DNA of 64,000 nt from assembly GCA_963728535.1 (NCBI GenBank), contig CAVSKK010000001.1, forward strand, positions 1,612,001 through 1,676,000. The letters are read 5' to 3'. This document shows positions 40,909 through 49,261 of this stretch, one piece after another. The position numbers were made by a program, and so were the translations under genes. The DNA comes from VAXT01 sp963728535 (GTDB lineage: Bacteria > Actinomycetota > Thermoleophilia > Gaiellales > Gaiellaceae). The notes beneath the pieces are model-generated. The model had not been told where the DNA came from and did not search any database. It saw only the letters and a program-made list of their open reading frames with translations. Numbering within the stretch: position 1 is the stretch's first letter; each line of letters begins with the position of its first letter.

Positions 40909-41351
40909 TGGCCAACATCAATCGCGTCGTCCTCGTCGGCAACCTGACCAAGGACCCCGAGCTCCGGCACACGCCGAGCGGCACCGCCGTCTGCAGCCTG
41001 CGCCTGGCGGTCAACTCACGCCAGAAGGACGCTTCGACCGGCGAATGGGTCGAGAAGCCCAACTACTTCGACATCACGGTCTGGGACAAGCAAGGCGAGA
41101 ACTGCGCGCAGTACCTGTCCAAGGGGCGACCGGTAGCGGTCGATGGGCGCCTGGACTGGCGAGAGTGGGACGCGCAGGACGGAACCAAGCGCCAGGCCGT
41201 CCAGGTCATCGCGAGCACCGTTCAGTTCCTCGGCAGCCGCGGCGACGCAGAGGGCGGCGGCGGTCAGCCGCAGTTCGTTCCCGCCGGTGCGACGGCCGAT
41301 GCCGACATGGGGTCGAGCAGCGGCGCAAGCGACGACGACATCCCCTTCTAG
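40908..41351 (+). CDS. ssb: Single-stranded DNA-binding protein
   Basis: A 147-residue protein with an N-terminal OB fold (INRVVLVGNLTKDPELRHTP, FDITVWDKQGENCAQYLSKG, VDGRLDWREWD) and a short glycine/glutamine/alanine linker ending in the interaction tip DDDIPF, which binds repair and replication partners. It forms tetramers that coat single-stranded DNA. The linker is short compared with Streptomyces or E. coli SSB. Its ATG overlaps the rpsF stop, and rpsR starts directly after its stop. Confidence 0.97.
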   Translation: MANINRVVLVGNLTKDPELRHTPSGTAVCSLRLAVNSRQKDASTGEWVEKPNYFDITVWDKQGENCAQYLSKGRPVAVDGRLDWREWDAQDGTKRQAVQVIASTVQFLGSRGDAEGGGGQPQFVPAGATADADMGSSSGASDDDIPF

Positions 41352-41624
41352 ATGGCCCGCGACCGCGAGCCCAAAGAGCGACAGGGAGGCCGCAGGCGCG
41401 CGCCGATGGCTGCGCCGGGTCGTCGCCGGCCCTGCTACTTCTGCAAGGAGAAGGTCGAAGAAGTGGACTGGAAGAACTTCAACCAGCTCCGCCGCCATGT
41501 CTCGGAGAAGGGCAAGATCCGCTCCCGCCGGATCACCGGCACGTGCCGGCGCCACCAACGGCAGGTCGCCGTCGCGGTCAAGCGCGCACGCGAGATGGCG
41601 CTGCTGCCGTACGTGACCAACTGA
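41352..41624 (+). CDS. rpsR: 30S ribosomal protein S18
   Basis: A 90-residue protein with the S18 core CYFCKEKVEEVDWKNFNQLR, ISRRITGTC-type segment (here KIRSRRITGTCRRHQRQVAV) and ALLPYVTN end. It keeps the CxxC and a third Cys (GTC), so it is the zinc-binding form of S18. It partners with S6 on the platform. The ATG follows the ssb stop without a gap. Confidence 0.97.
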   Translation: MARDREPKERQGGRRRAPMAAPGRRRPCYFCKEKVEEVDWKNFNQLRRHVSEKGKIRSRRITGTCRRHQRQVAVAVKRAREMALLPYVTN

Positions 41625-41628
41625 GCCG

Positions 41629-42294
41629 ATGAAGGTCGTCCTCCGAGAAGACGTCGAGAAGCTCGGCCTGCGCGGCGAGGTCGTCGACGTCGCGCGCGGG
41701 TATGCCCGCAACTTCCTGCTGCCGCGCCGGCTGGCCGAGCCTGCGACTCCCTCCCGAGTGGCCGAGCTCGAGAAGGTCAACGCGCGCCGTGCCCTCAGCG
41801 AGGCCCAGAGCTTCGACCAGGCGCAGGAGATCTCGCAACGCCTCGGGCAGGCGGAGATCCGCTTCGACGTCAAGGCCGGCGAGACCGGCGTGCTGTTCGG
41901 CTCGGTGACGCAGACCAACCTCGCGGACGCGATCTGGGAGAAGCTCAAGGTGCGCGTCGACCGGCGCAAGATCGAGCTCGCCGAGCCGCTCAAGCGGATC
42001 GGGCGCTACCAGGTCCCGATCGAGCTCTTCACGGACGTGACCGTCGAGACCCGCGTCCTCGTCGTCCCCGAGGGCGGCGAGCTGCCGCCGGAGGAGGAGC
42101 TCCAGGCGATGGAGGACGCCGCCGCCGCCGAAGCTGCAGCCGCGGAGGCCGCGATCGAAGCGGAGCGCGCCGCCGCCAAGGCCGCAATCGAGGAGCAGCT
42201 CGAGCCGGAACCGGACGAGGAGCAGCCGGAATCCGAAGAGGCGTCGCCACCCGAGGCAACCGAGGAGTCTCAGGAGTCACAAGAGCAGGCCTGA
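41629..42294 (+). CDS. rplI: 50S ribosomal protein L9 with long acidic tail
   Basis: The first 148 residues are L9: MKVVLREDVEKLGLRGEVVD, GYARNFLLPRRLAEPAT, then the long connecting helix and the C-terminal domain KAGETGVLFGSVTQTNLADA and IGRYQVPIELFTDVTVETRV. About 73 extra residues rich in Glu and Ala (MEDAAAAEAAAAEAAIEAER) end in a very acidic region. Such extensions occur in some actinobacteria. It is the last ribosomal gene of the unit; an inverted repeat follows its stop. Confidence 0.97.
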   Translation: MKVVLREDVEKLGLRGEVVDVARGYARNFLLPRRLAEPATPSRVAELEKVNARRALSEAQSFDQAQEISQRLGQAEIRFDVKAGETGVLFGSVTQTNLADAIWEKLKVRVDRRKIELAEPLKRIGRYQVPIELFTDVTVETRVLVVPEGGELPPEEELQAMEDAAAAEAAAAEAAIEAERAAAKAAIEEQLEPEPDEEQPESEEASPPEATEESQESQEQA

Positions 42295-42325
42295 TTGTCC
42301 ACAGGCCCAGGTCGGGCTGTGGACA
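42295..42325. promoter_or_regulatory. Inverted DnaA-box-like pair / hairpin between rplI and dnaB
   Basis: TTGTCCACA (42295-42303) and the opposing TGTGGACA (42318-42325) form an inverted repeat with further GCCC/GGGC pairing inside. TTGTCCACA is the actinobacterial DnaA-box form, and a third, TTGTCCACC, is at 42486-42494. It could be a DnaA-responsive control of dnaB or simply a terminator after rplI. Confidence 0.45.
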
Positions 42326-42532
42326 GATTCACGAAGAATCCGCTCACAGCGCGAAATTCGACGTCTCTCCTTGTTCGGTTAGCTGGGGACGATGTCCGAC
42401 AGGCTGGGGAGAATCGTCCGAACGTGCGTTCCCTCGCCCTGCAATCTGCACACTTCTCCCCGCGCGCCTCGGTCCGGAGCCGGGGTTGTCCACCCGTTGC
42501 AATTGTCGGTTCCAGACACCACTAATGCCGAC

Positions 42533-43876
42533 GTGGCCACGATCGCCCCGTCTACGCAGAGTGCCCCGGTTCCGCCGCAGAATCTCGACGCTGAGGAGTC
42601 TGTCCTCGGCGCGATGATGCTCTCCCCCGGTGCGATCGGGGCGGTCAGCGAGGTGCTGGACGCGAGCGACTTCTACCGCGAGAGCCACGCGAAGGTCTAC
42701 CGCTGCGCACTCTCGCTCTACGCGCGCGGTGAGCCCGTCGACGCGATCACGCTCGTCGACGAGCTCGAGGAGCGTGGCGAGCTCGAGGGCGCCGGCGGGC
42801 GGTCGCGAATCCACGAGCTCGCGGCGCTCGTCCCCGCGACCTCGAACGCCGGCCACTACGCGAAGATCGTCCGCGAGATGGCGACCCTGCGCGGCCTCAT
42901 TCGGGCGGGCGGCGAGGTCGCGCGGCTCGGCTGGGACCGACCTGGCGATGCATCGGACCTCGTCGACCAGGCCGAGCAGATCGTCTTCGAGCTCTCCCAG
43001 AGCAGGATCTCGACCGAGTTCAGCCACATCGAAGCCCTCCTCAAGGAGAGCTTCGAACGGATCACGGCGCTTTACGAAGCGGGCGAGGACATCACCGGCG
43101 TGCCGTCCGGCTTCCGCGACATCGACCGGATGACCGGCGGCTTCCAGCCTGGGAATCTGATCATCGTCGCCGCGCGCCCGAGCATGGGGAAGTCGGCGCT
43201 CGGGCTTGGCATCGCCGCCAACCTCGGCGTTCGCCACCAGGTTCCCGTCGCCCTCTTCACGCTCGAGATGTCGAAGTCCGAGGTCACCCAGCGGTTGATG
43301 TGCAGCGAGGCGAAGGTGGAGTCGAACCGGCTGCGCACGGGCAAGCTCGCCGTCGACGACTGGCCGCGCCTGACCGCCGCCTGCGACAAGCTCGCGAAGG
43401 CGCCGATCTACGTGGACGACATGGGCTCGATCACGATGATGGAGATCCGGGCGAAGGCGCGGCGCCTGAAGACCCAGGAGCCGACCCTCGGCCTGATCAT
43501 CGTCGACTACCTCCAGCTGATGACCTCGGGCGCGTCGGTCGAGAACCGCGTCCAGGAGGTCTCCCAGATCTCGCGCCAGCTGAAGGTGCTCGCGCGCGAT
43601 CTCGACACCCCGGTGCTGGCGATGTCGCAGCTTTCCCGCGCGGTCGAGCAGCGGCACGACAAGCGACCGATCCTCTCCGACCTGCGCGAGTCGGGCGCTA
43701 TCGAGCAGGACGCGGACCTCGTCTTCTTCATCTACCGCGACGAGTACTACAACGAGGAATCCGAGCAGCAAGGCCTCGCCGAGGTCATCTGCGCGAAGCA
43801 CCGCAACGGGCCGACGGGCGCCGAGAAGCTCTCGTTCATGAAGCGCTACGCAAAGTTCGCCGACCTGGCGGCCTAG
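42533..43876 (+). CDS. dnaB: Replicative DNA helicase DnaB
   Basis: The helicase domain has Walker A ARPSMGKSALGLG, Walker B LGLIIVDYLQLM, the DLRESGAIEQDADLV arginine-region motif and RNGPTG near the end; the N-terminal domain begins PPQNLDAEESVLGAMMLSP. It is a hexameric 5'-3' helicase that opens the replication fork. No intein is present. The start is unsure: GTG 42533 gives 447 residues, TTG 42503 and ATG 42392 extend it by 10 or 47 residues, and none has a clear ribosome-binding site. The longer versions add non-family sequence. It follows the ribosomal unit. Confidence 0.95.
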   Translation: MATIAPSTQSAPVPPQNLDAEESVLGAMMLSPGAIGAVSEVLDASDFYRESHAKVYRCALSLYARGEPVDAITLVDELEERGELEGAGGRSRIHELAALVPATSNAGHYAKIVREMATLRGLIRAGGEVARLGWDRPGDASDLVDQAEQIVFELSQSRISTEFSHIEALLKESFERITALYEAGEDITGVPSGFRDIDRMTGGFQPGNLIIVAARPSMGKSALGLGIAANLGVRHQVPVALFTLEMSKSEVTQRLMCSEAKVESNRLRTGKLAVDDWPRLTAACDKLAKAPIYVDDMGSITMMEIRAKARRLKTQEPTLGLIIVDYLQLMTSGASVENRVQEVSQISRQLKVLARDLDTPVLAMSQLSRAVEQRHDKRPILSDLRESGAIEQDADLVFFIYRDEYYNEESEQQGLAEVICAKHRNGPTGAEKLSFMKRYAKFADLAA

Positions 43877-43907
43877 CGCTCCGCCCCTTCTGGCAGACTG
43901 ATCCCTC

Positions 43908-45206
43908 GTGCCCGCCACAGTCATCGTCGGCGCGCAGTGGGGGGACGAGGGGAAGGGCAAGATCGTCGACCTGCTCGCCCAGCATTCCGACCTCGTCTGC
44001 CGCTACCAGGGCGGCCCCAACGCCGGCCACACGATCATCGCCGAGGGCGAGACGTACAAGTTCAGGCATATGCCCTCGGGCATCCTCTGGGGCAAGGAGT
44101 GCGTGCTCGGCGCGGGCTGCGTCATCGATCCCGGGGTCTTCGTCGAGGAGCTCGACGAGCTCGAGGGGCGGGGCATCTCGACCGAGACCGTCCGCCTTTC
44201 GGGCAACGCGCACCTCGTCATGCCCTGGCACGTGGCGCTCGACCAGGCGAGCGAGCGGCGGCTCGGGGAGCTGCAGATCGGCACGACCCGGCGCGGGATC
44301 GGCCCGGCCTACGCCGACAAATCCGCCCGCCTTGGGATCCGCACGCAGGATCTCTTCGACCCGAAGATCCTGCGGCAGAAGATCGAGGTCGCGCTCGCCG
44401 AGAAGAACGTCTGGCTGGAGCGGGTCTACGGCGCGGCGCCGCTCGAGCTCGAGGCGGTCGCCGAGCAGGCCGAGGGCTACGCCCAGCGACTGCGCCCGTA
44501 CATCGCCGACACGTCTCTGCTCGTCGACCGCGCCTTGCGCGACGGGAAGGCCGTGCTCTGCGAGGGCGCGCAGGCAACCCTCCTCGACCTCGACCACGGC
44601 ACGTATCCGTTCGTCACCTCGTCCAACCCGATCGCCGGCGCGGCCGCAACGGGGATCGGGATCGGCCCGACCCGCATCGACCGGGTGATCGGCGTCGCGA
44701 AGGCGTATGTCACGCGCGTCGGCGAAGGGCCGTTCCCGACCGAGATCGTCGGGCCCGACCAGGACCGCCTCCGCGAGGTCGGCGGTGAGTTCGGGACGGT
44801 GACGGGAAGGCAGAGGCGCTGTGGCTGGCTCGATCTCGTCGGCCTGCGCTACGCCGTCCGCCTGAACGGCATGACCTCGCTCGCGCTGACGAAGCTCGAT
44901 GTCCTGTCGGCCTTCGCCGAGCTACCGGTGTGCGTGCGCTACCGGCTGCGGGATGGAACCGAGACCGACGAGTTTCCTGCCCACCAGAGCGATTTCCACC
45001 ACTGCGAGCCGGTCTACGAGACGCTTCCCGGTTGGCACGAGCCGCTCGACGGGATCGACGACGTCGCAAGCCTTCCTGAGGCGGCGCGAGGCTACGTCGA
45101 GTTCGTCGAGCAGGCGATCGGGGTCGAGGTGTGCCTGATCGGCACCGGGGCAGACCGGGAACACGTGCTCTCGCGGCGCGGCGTCGAGACCGTGCTCTCG
45201 TCCTAG
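43908..45206 (+). CDS. purA: Adenylosuccinate synthase
   Basis: A 432-residue enzyme of usual length from GTG 43908. It shows the GTP loop GAQWGDEGKGKIVDLL, GGPNAGHTI with the catalytic His, QIGTTRRGIGPAYADKSAR, EGAQATLLDLDHGTYPFVTS, VTGRQRRCGWLDLVGLRYAV and NGMTSLALTKLDVL. It condenses IMP with aspartate using GTP, the first step towards AMP. The end overlaps the convergent methyltransferase gene by 4 nt. Confidence 0.97.
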   Translation: MPATVIVGAQWGDEGKGKIVDLLAQHSDLVCRYQGGPNAGHTIIAEGETYKFRHMPSGILWGKECVLGAGCVIDPGVFVEELDELEGRGISTETVRLSGNAHLVMPWHVALDQASERRLGELQIGTTRRGIGPAYADKSARLGIRTQDLFDPKILRQKIEVALAEKNVWLERVYGAAPLELEAVAEQAEGYAQRLRPYIADTSLLVDRALRDGKAVLCEGAQATLLDLDHGTYPFVTSSNPIAGAAATGIGIGPTRIDRVIGVAKAYVTRVGEGPFPTEIVGPDQDRLREVGGEFGTVTGRQRRCGWLDLVGLRYAVRLNGMTSLALTKLDVLSAFAELPVCVRYRLRDGTETDEFPAHQSDFHHCEPVYETLPGWHEPLDGIDDVASLPEAARGYVEFVEQAIGVEVCLIGTGADREHVLSRRGVETVLSS

Positions 45207-45998
45207 GCGCGTCCGACCGCGTACCACGCCCGCGCGCGGAGCTCGAACGGGCCGCTCGGATCTCCGAGTCGCCGCGCGAACGCGGTGCGAAGAGCCTCCT
45301 GGCGCTCCGGCTCGAGGGCAGCACAGAAGGCGCCTGCGGGGCCGATCCCGCTCGGAAACGGCAGCCATAGGTCGTCGAAATCCTCGTAGGCGGCGCTCAC
45401 CCAGAGCTCTCCGCCCCTCACCTCGTCCAGGCCGACTTTTTGCCAGAGGCCGGTCAGCTCTTCAACGGTGGCGTAGCGCATGGTCGCGGCCTCGTCGACC
45501 TGCGCTGCCTCCGGCGCGATCTCGCGGGCGGCGTCCCAGTAGGCGCGCAGCATCGTCATCTCGCCGGCGTAGTCCCACGTGCAGGCGGCGACGGTCCCGC
45601 CTTGCTTCACGACGCGCTTCATCTCCCCCACGCCTCGTTCCGCGTCGCTCATGAAGTTGACGACGAGCTGTGCGAACGCGCCGTCGAACGAATCGTCGGC
45701 AAACGGGAGCTCTTCCGCGGCGGCCACTCGAACATCGGCTCCCGGCAGCTGCTCGCGGCACGTCTTCGCGAACGGCTCGGACGGATCGACGGCGGAGACG
45801 TTCTCGGCGCCGACGACGTCGGCCAGCGCCCTAGCGAGGCCGCCTGGGCCGCAGCCGACGTCGAGCAACCGGCGTGCCGGGCTCGACGCCGACGACCTCG
45901 ATCAGCGCCGCCGAAAGAGCAGGCGCATAACGCCCGATGAAGCGCCCATAGAGATCCGTTCCTGCCCGAAAAGCCGCGGCGCCTTTCGCCTCACTCAT
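45203..45998 (-). pseudogene. Class I SAM-dependent methyltransferase, split by a one-base frameshift
   Basis: Two frames join into one methyltransferase. From ATG 45998 the sequence reads MSEAKGAAAFRAGTDLYGRF ... IEVVGVEPGTP; then at about 45869-45872 the family continuation LLDVGCGPGGLARALADVVG, the SAM-binding motif I, is in another frame and runs to the stop at 45203. Removing one G in the CCGG there restores GVEPGTPLLDVGCGPGG, exactly the family pattern. The 221-residue downstream part alone keeps motif I (VDPSEPF), the LPFADDSFDGAFAQLVVNFM core and the C-terminus, but lacks the N-terminal helix. It may be a real mutation or a sequence error. The substrate is unknown. Confidence 0.75.
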
Positions 45999-46042
45999 GC
46001 GACGATCCTATTGGGGAGGAAGTGCTCTTCAGAGCCATGGCT

Positions 46043-46150
46043 GGTGTCAGACGCCGGCCATGGGTCAGGTGGCCATGTCCGTTTCTCGCAAAGGCGCTGC
46101 ACGGCCAGGCTTCGCGTCTTCGCGAACGGACAGGTCCGGCGTCTGACACC
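46043..46150. repeat. Nested inverted-repeat element (about 108 bp) upstream of purD
   Basis: Perfect 15-bp arms GGTGTCAGACGCCGG (46043-46057) and its complement (46136-46150) enclose a second perfect 8-bp pair, TGTCCGTT (46076-46083) with AACGGACA (46125-46132), and GC-rich centre sequence. The whole can fold into one long stem. It resembles intergenic REP/MITE-like hairpins; as RNA it could also affect purD. Only one copy is seen in this window. Confidence 0.6.
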
Positions 46151-46222
46151 GGACAGCGCTCATAGGGACGGGGGCGAATCCCCGGCCCGTGGCCGGGGGC
46201 CATCCCAAGTAGGCTTCGCCGC

Positions 46223-47443
46223 GTGAGAGTCCTCGTCGTCGGCTCCGGTGGGAGGGAGCATGCGCTGGCCTGGAAGCTCGCGCAGAGCCCGGCCGTCGAG
46301 GAGCTCCACGCGGCGCCCGGGAACCCCGGCATTGCCAGACTCGGCGCGTGTCACCCGATTCGCGCCGAGGACGGCGAGAGCCTGCTCGCCCTCGCGCGGA
46401 CGCTGAGCGCCGACCTCGTCGTGATCGGCCCCGAGGCGCCGTTGGTGGCAGGTGTCGCCGACGAGCTGCGCCGCGGTGGAGTCGCGGTCTTCGGGCCGAG
46501 CGCGGCGGCGGCCCAGATCGAGGGCTCGAAAGGCTTTGCGAAGGACGTGATGCGCGCGGCGGGCGTCCCGATCGCGGAGACGATGTCCGTTGCGCGCATC
46601 CCCTGCGTCGTCAAAGCCGACGGGCTGGCCGCCGGCAAGGGCGTCTTCATGTGCCGGACGGAGGACGAGCTGGCCGAGGCACTGGTCGCCGTCCAGGCGT
46701 TTGGCGATCAATGGGTGATCGAGGAACTGCTGGAGGGCGAGGAGCTTTCGCTCTTTGCGCTCGTGGACGGCCTCAACGTCTTGCCCTTGCCGGAGTCGCG
46801 CGACTACAGCCGGGTCGGCGACGACGACACGGGCCCGAACACCGGCGGCATGGGCTCCTACTCGCCGGTCCCGGAGCTCGACGAAGGCCAGATCGCGGAG
46901 CTCGTCGAGACGATTCATCGACCGGTCGTGGCGGAGTTGGCCTCGAGGGGCACGCCGTTCATCGGCTGTCTCTACGCAGGCCTCATGCTGACCGCTGACG
47001 GGCCGCGGGTGCTCGAGTTCAACTGTCGCTTCGGCGATCCGGAGACTCAGACGATCCTGCCGCGGATCGAAGGAGATCTCGCAGAGGCGCTCCTGGCAGC
47101 CGCCACGGGCGACCTGGGCGAGGTCGAGCTCGGCGTGGCACAGTCCTCGACCGTGACCGTCGTACTCGCCGCCGGGGGCTATCCCGAGAGCCGTGACGCA
47201 GGCTCTGCGATCGAGGGCCTGGAGAGCGCGGAGGCGGAAGGGGCGCTCGTGTTTCATGCCGGCACCGCTGCCCGCGACGGGCGGCTAGTCACGAGTGGTG
47301 GCAGGATCCTGAACGTGATCGGCGTCGGCGACACCCTCGAGCAGGCGCGGGACCGCGCGTACGAGGCCTGCGAACGGATCTCGTTCCTCGGAGCGCGCTA
47401 CCGGCGGGACATTGCGGCGAAGGCGGTGAACGTTGCCGGGTGA
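46223..47443 (+). CDS. purD: Phosphoribosylamine--glycine ligase
   Basis: A 406-residue ATP-grasp enzyme from GTG 46223. It begins VRVLVVGSGGREHALAWKL and shows VVIGPEAPLVAGVADELR, EGSKGFAKDVM, PCVVKADGLAAGKGV, GDDDTGPNTGGMGSYSP and EFNCRFGDPETQTILPR. It joins phosphoribosylamine and glycine in purine synthesis. It opens a tight run purD-purE-purB-purC-purS-purQ. The preceding 224 bases carry the inverted-repeat element and no gene other than the divergent methyltransferase. Confidence 0.97.
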   Translation: MRVLVVGSGGREHALAWKLAQSPAVEELHAAPGNPGIARLGACHPIRAEDGESLLALARTLSADLVVIGPEAPLVAGVADELRRGGVAVFGPSAAAAQIEGSKGFAKDVMRAAGVPIAETMSVARIPCVVKADGLAAGKGVFMCRTEDELAEALVAVQAFGDQWVIEELLEGEELSLFALVDGLNVLPLPESRDYSRVGDDDTGPNTGGMGSYSPVPELDEGQIAELVETIHRPVVAELASRGTPFIGCLYAGLMLTADGPRVLEFNCRFGDPETQTILPRIEGDLAEALLAAATGDLGEVELGVAQSSTVTVVLAAGGYPESRDAGSAIEGLESAEAEGALVFHAGTAARDGRLVTSGGRILNVIGVGDTLEQARDRAYEACERISFLGARYRRDIAAKAVNVAG

Positions 47444-47444
47444 G

Positions 47445-47936
47445 ATGGACACCCAGACCTCGCCGATCGGGCTGCTGGAGAACCTCGACGAGCCCGGCCC
47501 TCTGGTCGGCATCCTCGTCGGCTCCGAGTCCGACCTCGAGGCGATGGACCCGGCGCTCGCCGAGCTGAACGAGCGAGGCATCTCACACGAGCTGAAGGTT
47601 CTCTCCGCCCATCGCGACCCACGCGGAGTCGCCGAGTACGCCTCGACGGCGCAGCTCCGGGGAGTGCGCGTGATCATCGCCGGCGCCGGGATGGCGGCTG
47701 CGCTTCCGGGCGTCGTGGCCGCCTACAGCGACTTGCCGGTGATCGGCGTCCCGCTGCGCTCGTCGAAGAGCGTCGGCGGCGGTCTCGACGCGCTGCTTGC
47801 GATCGCCCAGATGCCGCCCGGCGTGCCGGTGGCGTGCGTTTCGGTCGACGGCTCGCGCAACGCGGCCATCCTCGCGGCACGGATTCTGGCCCAGGGCGGC
47901 GGGTACCCGCAGGGCCGGTCGATACAGTCCACGTAG
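47445..47936 (+). CDS. purE: N5-carboxyaminoimidazole ribonucleotide mutase
   Basis: A 163-residue protein of class I PurE. The loop VGILVGSESDLEAMDPALAE and the VLSAHRDP motif with the active-site His are present, as are AGAGMAAALPGVVAAYSDLPVIGVP and AILAARILA. It moves the carboxyl group of N5-CAIR to C4, normally after PurK; purK is not in this window. ATG 47445 lies just after the purD stop; TTG 47433 is an alternative start overlapping purD. Its TAG stop shares a G with the purB GTG. Confidence 0.95.
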   Translation: MDTQTSPIGLLENLDEPGPLVGILVGSESDLEAMDPALAELNERGISHELKVLSAHRDPRGVAEYASTAQLRGVRVIIAGAGMAAALPGVVAAYSDLPVIGVPLRSSKSVGGGLDALLAIAQMPPGVPVACVSVDGSRNAAILAARILAQGGGYPQGRSIQST

Positions 47937-49261
47937 TGATCTCTCGCTACTCCCGCCCGGCCATGGCCAGGATCTGGTCGGACGAGGGCAGGCTCGAGCG
48001 CTGGCTGGAAGTCGAGCTCGCCGCGGTCGACGGCTGGGCCGAGGTCGGCAGCCTCCCGGCCGCGACCGCACGGGCAATCCGTGCTGGGGCCCGAGCGCCC
48101 TCCCCGGCCCGCGTCGCGGAGATCGAGGAGAAGACCCACCACGACCTCGCGGCATTCGTCGACGCGGTCGCGAGCGAGCTCGGCGCGGAAGGCCGCTGGT
48201 TCCACTACGGCCTGACCTCCTCGGACGTCGTGGACACGGCGCTGGCGCTTCAACTACGGGCCGCGGGCGACTTGATCCTCGAAGGGATCGGTCGCGCGCT
48301 CGCCGCCGTGGTTGCCCGGGCAGAGGAGCACCGGCTCACACTGACGATCGGCAGGACACACGGCGTCCACGCGGAGCCGACGACGTTCGGCCTCAAGCTC
48401 GCTGTCTGGGCATTCGAGCTCGATCGGGCCCGCGTCCGCGTCGAGCAGGCGCTCGAAGGCGTGCGAGTCGGCAAGTTGTCGGGCGCCGTGGGCAACTATG
48501 CGGCGATCGACCCGGAGGTCGAGCGAGTTGCCTGCGAGCGGCTCGGCCTCGAGCCCGAGCCGGCAGCGACCCAGATCGTCCAGCGCGACCGTCACGCGGA
48601 ACTGCTCGCCGCGCTCGCGGTGAGCGCAGCGTCGCTGGAGCGCTTCGCCGTCGAGATCCGCCACCTCGCGCGGACCGAGGTCGCCGAGGTGCAAGAGCCG
48701 TTCGGCAAGGGCCAGAAGGGGTCCTCCGCGATGCCACACAAGCGGAACCCGGTCGTCGCCGAACGAATCTGCGGGCTCGCGCGCGTCGTACGTGCTGCCG
48801 CCCTCGTCGGGCTCGAGAACGTCGCTCTCTGGCACGAGCGTGACATCTCCCACTCCTCGGCCGAGCGCGTCGTCATTCCCGACGCATTCCTCGCGCTCGA
48901 CTACATGCTCGACCGCTTCGCCTGGCTCGTCGAGGGCCTCGTAGTCCGTCCCGAGCAGATGCGCAAGAACCTCGAGGGCAGCCGCGGCCTCTTCTTCAGC
49001 CAAGGGCTGCTGCTCGCCCTCGTCGACTCGGGTCTCTCGCGCGACGACGCCTATCACGTCGTGCAAGGCCACGCTCTGCGCGCGTGGGAGGAGGAGCTCG
49101 ACTTCCCCGAGCTCGTGCGCGCCGACCCGGAGATCGCAGAGCGCCTCGACGCGGCCGGCCTCGACTCCGTCTTCGACCTCGACCATTACCTCCGCCACGT
49201 CGACACCGTCTTCGATCGCTTACACGCCCTGACCCAGAAGGAGGAGCCCGTCCATGCCTGA
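47936..49261 (+). CDS. purB: Adenylosuccinate lyase
   Basis: A 441-residue member of the fumarase/aspartase superfamily starting at GTG 47936 (VISRYSRPAMARIWSDEGRL). It shows HYGLTSSDVVDTALALQLR, TIGRTHGVHAEPTTFG and the flexible catalytic-loop signature GSSAMPHKRNP. It splits SAICAR and adenylosuccinate, releasing fumarate. It overlaps purE by one base and purC by eight. The longer frame upstream crosses purE and is not coding. Confidence 0.97.
   Translation: MISRYSRPAMARIWSDEGRLERWLEVELAAVDGWAEVGSLPAATARAIRAGARAPSPARVAEIEEKTHHDLAAFVDAVASELGAEGRWFHYGLTSSDVVDTALALQLRAAGDLILEGIGRALAAVVARAEEHRLTLTIGRTHGVHAEPTTFGLKLAVWAFELDRARVRVEQALEGVRVGKLSGAVGNYAAIDPEVERVACERLGLEPEPAATQIVQRDRHAELLAALAVSAASLERFAVEIRHLARTEVAEVQEPFGKGQKGSSAMPHKRNPVVAERICGLARVVRAAALVGLENVALWHERDISHSSAERVVIPDAFLALDYMLDRFAWLVEGLVVRPEQMRKNLEGSRGLFFSQGLLLALVDSGLSRDDAYHVVQGHALRAWEEELDFPELVRADPEIAERLDAAGLDSVFDLDHYLRHVDTVFDRLHALTQKEEPVHA

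Noticed and set aside
42295..42532. Chromosome origin
   Set aside because: Only three DnaA-box-like sequences, no AT-rich unwinding region, and dnaA, dnaN, rpmH and gidA are not nearby.
42533..43876. Intein in dnaB
   Set aside because: The helicase motifs are continuous and the length is normal.
42344..43960. Long minus-strand frame opposite dnaB
   Set aside because: dnaB on the + strand has all helicase motifs; the opposite frame has none.
45999..46222. Purine riboswitch upstream of purD
   Set aside because: The region forms a simple long palindrome and does not show the three-way junction with conserved loop bases of purine riboswitches.
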